Source: Winogradskyella wichelsiae (GTDB lineage: Bacteria > Bacteroidota > Bacteroidia > Flavobacteriales > Flavobacteriaceae). From it: 64,000 bases of DNA. Each line of letters starts with the position of its first letter. The stretch's first letter is position 1. Location: assembly GCF_013403925.1 (NCBI RefSeq), contig NZ_JABFDJ010000005.1, positions 62,001 to 126,000 of the forward strand, given 5' to 3'. The position numbers and the translations under genes are program-made. Below are positions 46,156 through 53,683 of this stretch, piece by piece. A model generated the notes under the pieces. It saw only the letters and a program-made list of their open reading frames with translations, ran no database searches and had not been told where the DNA came from.

Positions 46156-47244
46156 TTATTCTGTAAAAATTAATTTACTAACTCTCCCCTTTCCCGCTGC
46201 ATATGCTGTAGAATCATTTAGGAATCTAATGGTATAAAACCCTTCATTACTAAGGTGTTTCCATGTAGTACCAGAATCTGCACTGTAATCAATTCCGTTA
46301 AAGCCAACAGCCACTAACTCCTTGCCCCCACTATTAGGGATATATTGCACGCAACTGCTATAACCAGGACCTTCGCTATCTGAAACAACCTGCCATGTAA
46401 CTCCACCTGTTGTCGTTCTTATTTTATTAGCAGAATTTGCTTTAGGGTTTGTATAATCACCACCGATAGCAAAACCATTCTTTTCGTCATAAAAATCAAT
46501 AGAATAAATACCAGTAGTCTCTTTGCCTTGAACAATAGGCGTATCAAAAACACGCCAAGTGACTCCTTTATCTGGTGAATACATTACTCTACTCGTTTTA
46601 CCTCCTGTAGCCACCCAAGTTTTATCACCTACAATGGCAATATTAGTATCGCTTGCTGCAAAAGCAGCTTCCCCCTCTTTAGTACTAGGCAAATTATCAC
46701 AACTTATTTTTGTCCAAGTTTCGCCTCCATCTCTCGTAATAACAACACTCATACAACCTTCTGTTGGGTCACCTATGGCTATTCCTTCTTGTTCATTCCA
46801 AAAATCCATTGAATCATAAAAAACATTAGGATGATTTTCTTGATATACTATTTTATTTTTTTCTAAATCTGCATCTAACTTATATAAAAGCGCAGGGTTC
46901 CCTACTGTAATTCCGAAACCTTGAGTTTTATTGGCTGCTAATGCCCTAAAATTTAATGAAAGGGTATCATTTGATAAGTTTATTTTATGATTATAAAAAG
47001 GTTTATCCTTTAAAGAATCTACAGTATTAATAATAGCGTTTTTAAGTAAAATTCCTAATTCTCCTTTAGAAGTTAAATATATAGGCCCAATAGAATCTAC
47101 GATCTCTAATGCTCTTACATTTAAAGTAGAATCTTCTACCAACTGAACAATTTCAACGTTATTAAAGCTTTTTGGTTTTTGTATTATTTTAGACTTACAA
47201 GCTCCTAAAGCAATTAATAATAAGCAAATGATTAGTAATCTCAT
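46156..47244 (-). CDS. YCF48/BNR-repeat beta-propeller lipoprotein
   Basis: A 362-residue lipoprotein (ATG at 47244, lipobox LGAC near residue 15); codons upstream to 47304 run into the neighbouring terminator and are not used. Repeated BNR/YCF48-type blades: SMDFWNEQEGIAIGDPTEGCMSVVITRDGGETWTKI, VMYSPDKGVTWRVFD, YSADSGTTWKHLS. Databases often label such proteins oxidoreductase; no redox motif is visible. It follows the SCO gene but is separated from it by a likely terminator, so membership of the ECF regulon is uncertain. Confidence 0.8.
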   Translation of the reverse strand: MRLLIICLLLIALGACKSKIIQKPKSFNNVEIVQLVEDSTLNVRALEIVDSIGPIYLTSKGELGILLKNAIINTVDSLKDKPFYNHKINLSNDTLSLNFRALAANKTQGFGITVGNPALLYKLDADLEKNKIVYQENHPNVFYDSMDFWNEQEGIAIGDPTEGCMSVVITRDGGETWTKISCDNLPSTKEGEAAFAASDTNIAIVGDKTWVATGGKTSRVMYSPDKGVTWRVFDTPIVQGKETTGIYSIDFYDEKNGFAIGGDYTNPKANSANKIRTTTGGVTWQVVSDSEGPGYSSCVQYIPNSGGKELVAVGFNGIDYSADSGTTWKHLSNEGFYTIRFLNDSTAYAAGKGRVSKLIFTE

Positions 47245-47268
47245 TAAGTTTAATTTTTTATAAAAATA

Positions 47269-47301
47269 AAAAAGCTTTACGATATAATCACAAAGCCTTT
47301 T
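47269..47301 (-). terminator. Likely terminator of the YHYH/MORN/SCO operon
   Basis: Minus strand 10-bp stem AAAAGGCTTT / AAAGCTTTTT with one G-T wobble and a T6 tract following. Confidence 0.55.
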
Positions 47302-47338
47302 CAAAAAAACAATTTATAAACAATTCTAATTAATTCAT

Positions 47339-48037
47339 TTAACCTTCTTCTTTTAATGCTTTTGCATCAACAATTAACTGCTGCATAGAAGCTCTATTGA
47401 GGCCATTATAAATACCTCTAATATGTTTATTCTTATCTATAAGTAAGAAGTTTTCCGTGTGTAAAAAGTCATCTATACTTTTAGGTTCATCTAGATCATT
47501 TTCAATAAAATATTGAGACCTCCCTAAATTATAAATATCAAATTTAGCACCTGTTACCAAATGCCATTTATGATCTATTACACCATGTTTTTCTGCGTAT
47601 TGTTTTAATACAGGAACAGAATCTCTTGAAGGAGTTACTGAATGTGACAAAAATAAGATCTCATCATCCTCTTTAAATTCCTCTTGCAAACTAAACATAT
47701 TCCCGGTCATTTGAGGGCAAATCCCTGGGCAGCTTGTAAAAAAGAAATCTGTGATATAAATCTTATCTTTAAATGTTTCTTGCGTTACCGTTTCGCCTAG
47801 CTGATTTACTAATTGAAAATCTTTTATTTTATGAAACGATTTCTCTTCCTCACTTCCTGGTACTAACCAATGGGGTGTAAATGATTCTTCATTGTAATAT
47901 GGTAAGTAATCTACCCTACTTTCTTCTTCAACTTCTTCTATTACCTTATTCTTATTTACTTCATTACAGCTTATTGTAATAAACATCAGAGATAGCAAAA
48001 CCAGAGATACCTTATTTCTTTTTAACAACTTTTTCAT
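47339..48037 (-). CDS. SCO1/SenC-family copper chaperone lipoprotein
   Basis: Thioredoxin-fold periplasmic protein that delivers copper to cytochrome oxidase or acts as a thiol reductase. Lipobox TISC (about residue 24). Copper ligands: Cys pair in FFTSCPGICPQM and the later His in FLHTENFLLID. It overlaps the preceding MORN protein by 26 bp and is in the operon transcribed from the ECF-like promoter at 49439-49468. SCO in an ECF regulon suggests a metal or redox stress theme. Confidence 0.93.
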   Translation of the reverse strand: MKKLLKRNKVSLVLLSLMFITISCNEVNKNKVIEEVEEESRVDYLPYYNEESFTPHWLVPGSEEEKSFHKIKDFQLVNQLGETVTQETFKDKIYITDFFFTSCPGICPQMTGNMFSLQEEFKEDDEILFLSHSVTPSRDSVPVLKQYAEKHGVIDHKWHLVTGAKFDIYNLGRSQYFIENDLDEPKSIDDFLHTENFLLIDKNKHIRGIYNGLNRASMQQLIVDAKALKEEG

Positions 48038-48632
48038 TTTCTAATTTATAACAAGCGTTAGCACGCATTAACCCAAAAACTCTTCCATTTTTGGCTTCGT
48101 AATTCACATAAAGCTTTCCGTTAGGTAACCATGCTTTTTGTAAACCATTTTCCTTTCCATTTTCTAACCAACGTAGTTTAGAAATTTCTCCATTTGAATA
48201 AAATTGTTTTTCTTCTCCTTCTTTCTTTCCTTCTATATAATTTACTTGCAAAGCAACATTACCATTTTCCCAATAACTTTTATAGTCACCAACTAATTTG
48301 TTTTGACTATAATTAGAAGTTATACGTAATACTCCGTTTGCCGACCACGTTTTGGCAACTCCTTCCCTTTTACCATTATAAAAACCTAATTTTTCTTCAG
48401 GCGTATTATTTTTATGAAATTTTAATGAATACCCATTATAAGGTTCATCATTATAATACCAAACACCTTCTAACGGATTTAAAACAAGATCTGATTTTTT
48501 TACTTCAACATTTTTAATAAGAAATATTCTTTCTTTTGGAATTGCGAAATTTTCAGAATTTAAATTTTCTGAAGACTCCTTACAACTCCCAAAAGCTATA
48601 AAAAAAACAACTAATAAAAATGATATTCTCAT
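48012..48632 (-). CDS. MORN-repeat lipoprotein (YwqK-like)
   Basis: A 206-residue lipoprotein (lipobox FGSC near residue 17) with successive MORN/YwqK repeats: YNGYSLKFHKNNTPEEKLGFYNGKREG, KTWSANGVLRITSNYSQNKLVG, SYWENGNVALQVNYIEGKKEGEE. Annotation pipelines call this family YwqK antitoxin, but the protein is exported and has no toxin partner. It starts 2 bp after the YHYH stop codon and overlaps SCO by 26 bp. Confidence 0.8.
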   Translation of the reverse strand: MRISFLLVVFFIAFGSCKESSENLNSENFAIPKERIFLIKNVEVKKSDLVLNPLEGVWYYNDEPYNGYSLKFHKNNTPEEKLGFYNGKREGVAKTWSANGVLRITSNYSQNKLVGDYKSYWENGNVALQVNYIEGKKEGEEKQFYSNGEISKLRWLENGKENGLQKAWLPNGKLYVNYEAKNGRVFGLMRANACYKLENEKVVKKK

Positions 48633-48634
48633 AA

Positions 48635-49396
48635 TTAATAACCTTGAAATGGTCCTGCAAATGCTAAATAAGAACCTGTTGTTGAATAAACTTCATTTAT
48701 AATATGATAATGATATTCTTCTTCACCGTCAGTGTATTCTGTTGTAGATGTATGACCACCTGATGCGTCTAAATCTGTTGGATATGTTCCTGTTGAAGAA
48801 CATTGTCTTCCATATAGAAAAACACCATCTAATAAGATACCTACCAAATTATCATCATCGTTACTAAATGCTTTTGGTTCTAAGTGATAATGATATACAC
48901 CTGGACCAATGTGACCACCTGTCCAATCTAAACTTGCTGCAGCCTCATCTAAATCCCCTGCGCCTTCTTGGTCATTAAAAATAGATGCCCCACTTACTGC
49001 AATCCCTATAGTATCAAAAGTTGTAGATACTGAACTCCCTGTTAAATTAGGGGTTGCGTCTACAGTTATAGTAACAGCATTGTTGTTACTAGACATTATA
49101 CTTGGTGTAATTTCAACAGTTGGTTCTTCAATATATAAATCATTTCCTTCTCCCCAATAAACAGTTTCGTGATCTGGCAAACCTGTTGTTTCAATAACAA
49201 CATTAGAGCCATCTAAATAAATTGTAGTTGCATCTGTATTAAAAGCGTAAAATGCTGCGTGAAGTTCTGTTACAATCTCATCATCCGTATCATCTGTACC
49301 TGCTACTGAATCTTCAGTACTATCATCACTTGAACAAGCAATATTTAATGAAAAGACCAGTACAGTCAAGCCTAATAATTTTAATAAATTTTTCAT
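48635..49396 (-). CDS. YHYH-domain lipoprotein
   Basis: A 253-residue lipoprotein (lipobox NIAC then SSDDSTEDS, a surface-export-like acidic tract). The YHYH domain (PF14240) is marked by GPGVYHYHLEP near residue 170 and EEEYHYHIINEV near residue 230, each a His-rich possible metal site, plus LVGILLDGVFLYGRQCSS. Function unknown. It is the first gene of the operon downstream of ECF-like promoter A. Confidence 0.88.
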   Translation of the reverse strand: MKNLLKLLGLTVLVFSLNIACSSDDSTEDSVAGTDDTDDEIVTELHAAFYAFNTDATTIYLDGSNVVIETTGLPDHETVYWGEGNDLYIEEPTVEITPSIMSSNNNAVTITVDATPNLTGSSVSTTFDTIGIAVSGASIFNDQEGAGDLDEAAASLDWTGGHIGPGVYHYHLEPKAFSNDDDNLVGILLDGVFLYGRQCSSTGTYPTDLDASGGHTSTTEYTDGEEEYHYHIINEVYSTTGSYLAFAGPFQGY

Positions 49397-49438
49397 AATT
49401 GTTTTTTTTGATTTCTTGTTTGTTTAACTCTATAAAAG

Positions 49439-49468
49439 TTTAGATGGCTTTACAAAAGAAAACTTGCG
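49439..49468 (-). promoter_or_regulatory. ECF-type promoter A (CGCAAGTT-N16-TCTAAA), YHYH operon
   Basis: Minus-strand CGCAAGTT (49468-49461) and TCTAAA (49444-49439), 16-bp spacer, 42 bp before the YHYH ATG. Same sequence and spacing as three other sites in the cluster. Confidence 0.75.
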
Positions 49469-49590
49469 CTTCAAACTAACTTTATTTTAGTTTTAGTTTT
49501 CATCAGTCACTACATAACTGATATACAGGTCAATACCTCTAGCGCAATTAACTCTTTAAAAACAGTGAAATTGATTAGCTATCATTGATA

Positions 49591-50109
49591 TTAGTCTCTT
49601 CGCTTTTTACGTTCAACGTCATTATCTTTAGAATAAAAAGCTTTTAATTCTTCTAAATCTAATTGTGAATCTCCATTAACATCAATATCACTAAAATTAG
49701 CCATAAGATCACGCTTGTCTTTTGCTGCAACCTCTAATTCATTTAAAAGACCATCTTCATCTTGATCTACTTCTGCTAAGATTTTTTCAGCTGATACCGG
49801 TTTTGGTTTTGTATTATCTAATGCAGCTTCTAACTCTTCAAGATTAATAAAACCATCCCCATCAGCATCTATTTTACTAAAATCTTCAGAAATCTTACCG
49901 CGTTCATCTTTTGCTGCTTCATCTATATCAATTTTATCATCACCGTTTGTATCTAAGATTTCAATAATTTTAGAAGCATCTGGCTTTCCTCCTTCTGGTG
50001 GTCCTCCACCCTGTCTACCACCTCTTCCGCCTGGTCCTTGTGCAAAAGCAAAACTGCATAATAGTATTGATAAAATCCCTAGCGTATTTTTTAATTTGTT
50101 TGTTTTCAT
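49591..50109 (-). CDS. EF-hand protein with four calcium-binding loops
   Basis: A 172-residue exported protein. Sec signal ends about SFAFAQ (residue 23), then a glycine-rich linker (GPGGRGGRQGGGPPEGG). Four EF-hand loops follow: DTNGDDKIDIDEA, DADGDGFINLEEL, DQDEDGLLNELEV and DVNGDSQLDLEEL, each with Asp at positions 1, 3 and 5 or close equivalents and Glu at 12. The tail is basic (RKKRRD). Probably a periplasmic or secreted Ca2+ binder or sensor. Preceded by ECF-like promoter B. Confidence 0.9.
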   Translation of the reverse strand: MKTNKLKNTLGILSILLCSFAFAQGPGGRGGRQGGGPPEGGKPDASKIIEILDTNGDDKIDIDEAAKDERGKISEDFSKIDADGDGFINLEELEAALDNTKPKPVSAEKILAEVDQDEDGLLNELEVAAKDKRDLMANFSDIDVNGDSQLDLEELKAFYSKDNDVERKKRRD

Positions 50110-50124
50110 AATATCTATTTTATC

Positions 50125-50154
50125 TTTAGATGTTTTCTTTAAAATAAACTTGCG
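50125..50154 (-). promoter_or_regulatory. ECF-type promoter B (CGCAAGTT-N16-TCTAAA), EF-hand gene
   Basis: Minus-strand CGCAAGTT (50154-50147) and TCTAAA (50130-50125), 15 bp before the ATG at 50109, implying a very short leader. Confidence 0.75.
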
Positions 50155-50167
50155 TTAGGTATAAAAA

Positions 50168-50198
50168 AAGCTTCATGACAGTATCTATCATGAAACTT
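50168..50198 (-). terminator. Minus-strand terminator-like hairpin
   Basis: 11-bp stem AAGTTTCATGA / TCATGAAGCTT (one wobble), followed by a T7 tract on the minus strand. Confidence 0.55.
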
Positions 50199-50332
50199 GT
50201 TAGTTCCGTGCTGTTTTTATAATTACCATTCTATGTGCAACAAATACAGTATTTTTGAATTATTTTTTTAACTAGTTATTTAGGTGCATTTACTAAATAA
50301 AACTTTTGATTCTTTCTTAAATAAAAACAAGA

Positions 50333-50361
50333 AAGGCTTCGTGATTTTCTTACGAAGCCTT
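50333..50361 (-). terminator. Terminator of the DUF6090 gene
   Basis: Perfect 10-bp stem AAGGCTTCGT / ACGAAGCCTT, 9-nt loop, T-rich on the minus side. Confidence 0.6.
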
Positions 50362-50493
50362 AATGAAACAATTAATAAACTTAAACAAAATTTTTATGCC
50401 CTATAGTTAATGTATTAGAAAAACTTTCCTAGCGACCATAGAGCTACTGGTATTTTTAAAATAAACACTTCATCTACATCATAGGTCTTGTTT

Positions 50494-51246
50494 TTAATTT
50501 TCTAATTCTTTTGTAAGTCTAAAAGCTATCATTTGAGTTTTATCTCTCAAGCTTTTAGCATTAGACAATTGAATTTCTGTTTGTAACAGACGGTCTACTA
50601 AACTGTTCTGATATTCCCTACTCTCTATTAACTCTCTGTAATTAGAAGCCATCGAGAAAGACTTAAAATCGTTGTTTGCAAATTCACGTTCCGAAAGAAT
50701 ATCGATTAAAGAAATATGTTTCTCTATAGCAGGTTGTAATTTATTGACTATAATGTTCTCAATTTTTGATTCTTGATTTTCAAAATTGTCTAATTCGTTA
50801 GGATAAGCAGCAATAAGATCTTTTAATAATACACTTTCTATAAATTCAAATTTATTAGTTGTATTTACTGAGTTCATCGCTCCATTATGCAATTGCGTAG
50901 CTTTATAATCTACATTAATTAACTCTGTTTTTTCGGTATCTGACAACTCTGCTAGTTCATCCTCCATAATTAGTTGAATTGTACTTTCTACTATTTTAGA
51001 GTTTTTTGTATAACTAGCAATTGCAAAATCTAAAAGATCTAAATTAGAATTCAACTCTTCATTTAAAGACTGATAGATCTTTAACTCTACAATTCTATTT
51101 TTTCTTAATTCATTTAAATTATTAATCTTCCATGCTATTAGAACACCAACAACAATAAAAAAAATCTCGCCAAATGCATAAATTAGATAACTCTTTATTT
51201 TTCCTGAATCCAATAATTTTTTTCTAATTTTTCTGAATAATTTCAT
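50494..51246 (-). CDS. DUF6090 membrane protein
   Basis: A 250-residue protein. The start MKLFRKIRKKLLDSGKIKSYLIYAFGEIFFIVVGVLIAWKINN is diagnostic of DUF6090: a basic N terminus, one TM helix with GEI and a long helical C-terminal domain (NEELNSNLDLLDFAIASYTKNSK). Common in flavobacteria, function unknown. It lies between two regulon members but lacks the ECF motif upstream, so it looks like an independent insert. Confidence 0.85.
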   Translation of the reverse strand: MKLFRKIRKKLLDSGKIKSYLIYAFGEIFFIVVGVLIAWKINNLNELRKNRIVELKIYQSLNEELNSNLDLLDFAIASYTKNSKIVESTIQLIMEDELAELSDTEKTELINVDYKATQLHNGAMNSVNTTNKFEFIESVLLKDLIAAYPNELDNFENQESKIENIIVNKLQPAIEKHISLIDILSEREFANNDFKSFSMASNYRELIESREYQNSLVDRLLQTEIQLSNAKSLRDKTQMIAFRLTKELEN

Positions 51247-51616
51247 ATCATAATTCAGTATTTGAAATTTTTATTTGAGTAGACTTATTCCTTTAAACTC
51301 TTTCTCTTTAAATTAAGCGGCTTATTTACTTGCATAAATCTTACTCACAATCAATTACATATATATTTATTGACTCTTAATCTTATCCTCTCAATCTACA
51401 TTAAAATTTATATTACCTTCATTTTTAGAACAGACACTATATACATCAATTTTCTAGCAGATAAAAAGCATAAAATACACTTGCTCTCTACAATTATTAA
51501 TTAGATATATTTCGGTAAACTCTATTTAATATAAAAAAACCTCGAAATCTCTTTCGAGGCCTTTAACTACAATTAACCAATCAAAATATTATTAACTTTT
51601 CTTTTTTGGAGCTTTA
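51247..51616. other. 370-bp region upstream of DUF6090
   Basis: No gene beyond a 12-codon frame. The only structure is the minus-strand terminator at 51533-51559. No TAnnTTTG or ECF-type motif was seen before the DUF6090 gene. Confidence 0.5.
51533..51559 (-). terminator. Terminator of the 90-aa EF-hand gene
   Basis: Stem CCTCGAAA / TTTCGAGG with a 4-nt loop and a T7 tract on the minus strand. Confidence 0.75.
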
Positions 51617-51889
51617 CTAGTCTCTCGACTTACGTTCTGGCTTAGGTGCATTTTTAAATTCTTCTTCAGTAATAAAACCATCCTCATCTGTATCTATTGT
51701 AGAAAACTGATCTTTTAACGGTCCTTTTACTTCATCTTCAGATAATTTACCATCGTCATTTGCATCCATCTTTTTTATTAATTCACTAAACGTTGGTGGC
51801 TTTTTTCTATCTGACTGCGCGTAAGTCCAATTAGAAAATGTTACTAAACCAAAAACCAATACTACTGTTTTAAATGTTTTACTTTTCAT
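51617..51889 (-). CDS. Small EF-hand protein, two loops
   Basis: A 90-residue exported protein. Signal peptide ends about WTYAQ (residue 25), then two EF-hand loops, DANDDGKLSEDEV and DTDEDGFITEEEF, with the canonical acidic positions, and a basic tail (PKPERKSRD). It looks like a half-size version of the four-loop protein at 49591. Preceded by ECF-like promoter C and closed by its own terminator. Confidence 0.88.
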   Translation of the reverse strand: MKSKTFKTVVLVFGLVTFSNWTYAQSDRKKPPTFSELIKKMDANDDGKLSEDEVKGPLKDQFSTIDTDEDGFITEEEFKNAPKPERKSRD

Positions 51890-51914
51890 GTTTTGCTTTT
51901 TAATGTTATGTAAG

Positions 51915-51942
51915 TTTAGATGCTCTTATCTTTTTAAACTTG
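51915..51942 (-). promoter_or_regulatory. ECF-type promoter C (CAAGTT-N16-TCTAAA), small EF-hand gene
   Basis: Minus-strand CAAGTT (51942-51937) and TCTAAA (51920-51915), 25 bp before the ATG. The two bases 5' of CAAGTT differ from the other sites. Confidence 0.72.
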
Positions 51943-51963
51943 TTGTTTACTTTGTTAAATAAA

Positions 51964-52007
51964 ACACAAAAAAAGACCTTCAAAATATTGAAGGTCTTTT
52001 TTTGTGT
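51964..52007 (-). terminator. Terminator of the sigma-partner operon
   Basis: Perfect 20-bp stem (ACACAAAAAAAGACCTTCAA and its complement) with an AATA loop. Confidence 0.85.
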
Positions 52008-52019
52008 TGTTACTAAATT

Positions 52020-52526
52020 CTAATCGTTCTGTCTAGGTGGTGGTATATGACCTTCTCCTTCCCTCGGTGGTGGCGGCATACGACCTTGATCTCCTTGGTG
52101 CAGTGCATCTACAATTAGCATTTTAAATTTTTCCTTTTGTTCATCATTAGATAATTCTTGTATCATTCTAAAATGATAAAAAACTTCTTTGGCTTTCTCT
52201 TTCTCTTTTAAAGAAATTAAAGATGTTATAGAATCTATAGAAGATTCTGAAACATTTTTCTCAGATAACTTTTCAAAAAGTTGATCTTTTAACACCCGTA
52301 CATCATCAGATAATCCTATAATTATTTTATGATGTCCTTTACTCTTCTCTTTAAACGCTGTTAATTGTTCATCATTAAAACCAAGTTGTTCAACAATAAA
52401 ATCTTTATTACCTCTCGGTTCTTTAGGTTTGAAATCAATTTGATTTCCCATATAGATATAAAGGAAAAAAATATTAACCACTATTAAAAAGATTAGTAGA
52501 ATGTATAAGGTTACATTTTTCTTCAT
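52020..52526 (-). CDS. Spy/CpxP-like periplasmic sensor protein, membrane-anchored
   Basis: A 168-residue protein with an N-terminal TM anchor (about residues 7-26). A helical LTxxQ-like domain follows (LGFNDEQLTAFKEKSKGHHKIIIGL, and LSNDEQKEKFKMLIVDAL), then a Pro/Arg-rich tail with two PPPPR/PPPR repeats. Spy/CpxP relatives bind misfolded proteins or metals and often control envelope stress sigma systems. It is co-transcribed with the 104-aa protein 2 bp upstream, from promoter D. Confidence 0.75.
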   Translation of the reverse strand: MKKNVTLYILLIFLIVVNIFFLYIYMGNQIDFKPKEPRGNKDFIVEQLGFNDEQLTAFKEKSKGHHKIIIGLSDDVRVLKDQLFEKLSEKNVSESSIDSITSLISLKEKEKAKEVFYHFRMIQELSNDEQKEKFKMLIVDALHQGDQGRMPPPPREGEGHIPPPRQND

Positions 52527-52528
52527 AA

Positions 52529-52843
52529 TTAATTCAATAAAGTAGATTCTGTACTTGTAGATAACCCATATGAGTCCGCAAAACTGCTCACGCTCTCATC
52601 GTAAGTATTCGTTTTTAATTTATTAAAAGCAATAACATTTAACACTATGATACAAATTAATGTTGCTAGTTGTAACTGAGGTGTAAACCATGACCAAGTC
52701 TTATCTTGGATATCTTCAGAAGCATTTCTAATTTGATGCATAACCTTTTCTTTAAAAAAGGGTGACACTTTAGCCTCTTCAATAGATTCTATTGCATTAA
52801 AGGTATCTTGTATTTTTTTATCCATTTTAACTTTAGCTTTCAT
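52529..52843 (-). CDS. Short single-TM protein, probable anti-sigma factor
   Basis: A 104-residue protein directly after the sigma gene. The cytoplasmic part is helical (MDKKIQDTFNAIESIEEAKVSPFFKEKVMHQI), with one TM helix about residues 67-83 (LQLATLICIIVLNVIAF) and a short periplasmic tail. The position after sigma and before the Spy-like sensor suggests the anti-sigma role. Promoter D ends only 9 bp before the ATG at 52843, so the Met at 52825 is a plausible alternative start. Confidence 0.65.
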   Translation of the reverse strand: MKAKVKMDKKIQDTFNAIESIEEAKVSPFFKEKVMHQIRNASEDIQDKTWSWFTPQLQLATLICIIVLNVIAFNKLKTNTYDESVSSFADSYGLSTSTESTLLN

Positions 52844-52852
52844 AATTATAGA

Positions 52853-52882
52853 TTTAGATGCTGAAGTTTTAAAAAACTTGCG
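52853..52882 (-). promoter_or_regulatory. ECF-type promoter D (CGCAAGTT-N16-TCTAAA), anti-sigma/Spy operon
   Basis: Minus-strand CGCAAGTT (52882-52875) and TCTAAA (52858-52853). It begins at the base after the sigma stop codon, so the sigma gene and its partners have separate promoters. Confidence 0.75.
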
Positions 52883-53461
52883 CTAATATTCATTTTTATA
52901 AAAATTTCCTAAAATTTTCTTTAAATTCTTTTTTGCTCTAAACATAATAGATTCAACTGACGATAGACTTTTACCTGTAATTTCAGCAACTTCCTGATAA
53001 CTCTTACCATCAATTTTATGCAATGTAAATACGACGGTCTGACTTTCGGGTAAATTATTTATAGCTTTAAACAAAGTAGCATTGAGCTCCTTGTTTTCTA
53101 ATAATATTCCAGGATGATTCACCTCTGTAAAATAATCTGTTTTATCTATAGGAATAGCATTGCCTGTAATAGACTGTAAAAAAGCAAAACGTTTCTTCGT
53201 ATTTTTCTTTCTAATAAATTCTAAACACTTATTAGTCGTTATTTTATAAATCCATGTGGATAATTTAGAATCTCCCTTAAATTTTTTAATAGAATTAAAA
53301 ACTTCTACAAATACATCTTGCGCGATGTCTTCTGCATCTTCTCTATTAGGCACAAAAGAGATACAAGTACTAAAAACTTTTTGCTCATATTGATCTAAAA
53401 GCGCGCTGTAAGCCTTAGGACTTTTTAACTTTAGTTCTTGTACAAATTTCGTTTCCTTCAA
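52883..53461 (-). CDS. ECF sigma factor, probable master of the minus-strand regulon
   Basis: A 192-residue sigma-70 family protein. Region 2: YEQKVFSTCISFVPNREDAEDIAQDVFVEVFNSI plus KFKGDSKLSTWIYKITTNKCLEF. Region 4: LPESQTVVFTLHKIDGKSYQEVAEITGKSLSSVESIMFRAKKNL. Closest in style to flavobacterial sigma factors followed by an anti-sigma/Spy pair. Its own upstream region has only a degenerate copy of the cluster motif (TATCTAAA, without CAAGTT). Confidence 0.92.
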   Translation of the reverse strand: MKETKFVQELKLKSPKAYSALLDQYEQKVFSTCISFVPNREDAEDIAQDVFVEVFNSIKKFKGDSKLSTWIYKITTNKCLEFIRKKNTKKRFAFLQSITGNAIPIDKTDYFTEVNHPGILLENKELNATLFKAINNLPESQTVVFTLHKIDGKSYQEVAEITGKSLSSVESIMFRAKKNLKKILGNFYKNEY

Positions 53462-53683
53462 AAATTATTATGATTAATAAAGTGCTAATTTAGTTTAGAT
53501 AGAATTACTAAAGAAAAGATTATATAATTTATTTATCATTAAACATTAACACTTCATAATAAAAACCTTTACTGTTAAACTTTTCACTTACCTTTGTAAG
53601 CTATTTAATTTAAAATTAATTCTGTTTAAAGTTAACTATATATCATTGTAAATTGAGACAGAATACCGAATACAAATAAAGAA

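Larger units (their letters stand above)
50110..50493. other. 384-bp region between DUF6090 and EF-hand genes
   Basis: Contains ECF-like promoter B (50125-50154) and two minus-strand hairpins, 50168-50198 and 50333-50361. Only peptides of up to eight codons are open between them. Two terminators with ~130 bp between could frame a small RNA, but no clear promoter was seen. Confidence 0.5.

Noticed and set aside
46156..47244. 'Oxidoreductase' label for the YCF48/BNR protein
   Set aside because: Only beta-propeller repeats are visible; no cofactor or redox motif.
48012..48632. YwqK 'antitoxin' label suggesting a toxin-antitoxin system
   Set aside because: The protein is a secreted MORN-repeat lipoprotein with no toxin gene beside it.
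53494..53521. Possible fifth ECF promoter upstream of the sigma gene itself
   Set aside because: TATCTAAA is present but the CAAGTT half is replaced by AATCTT; too degenerate to call autoregulation.
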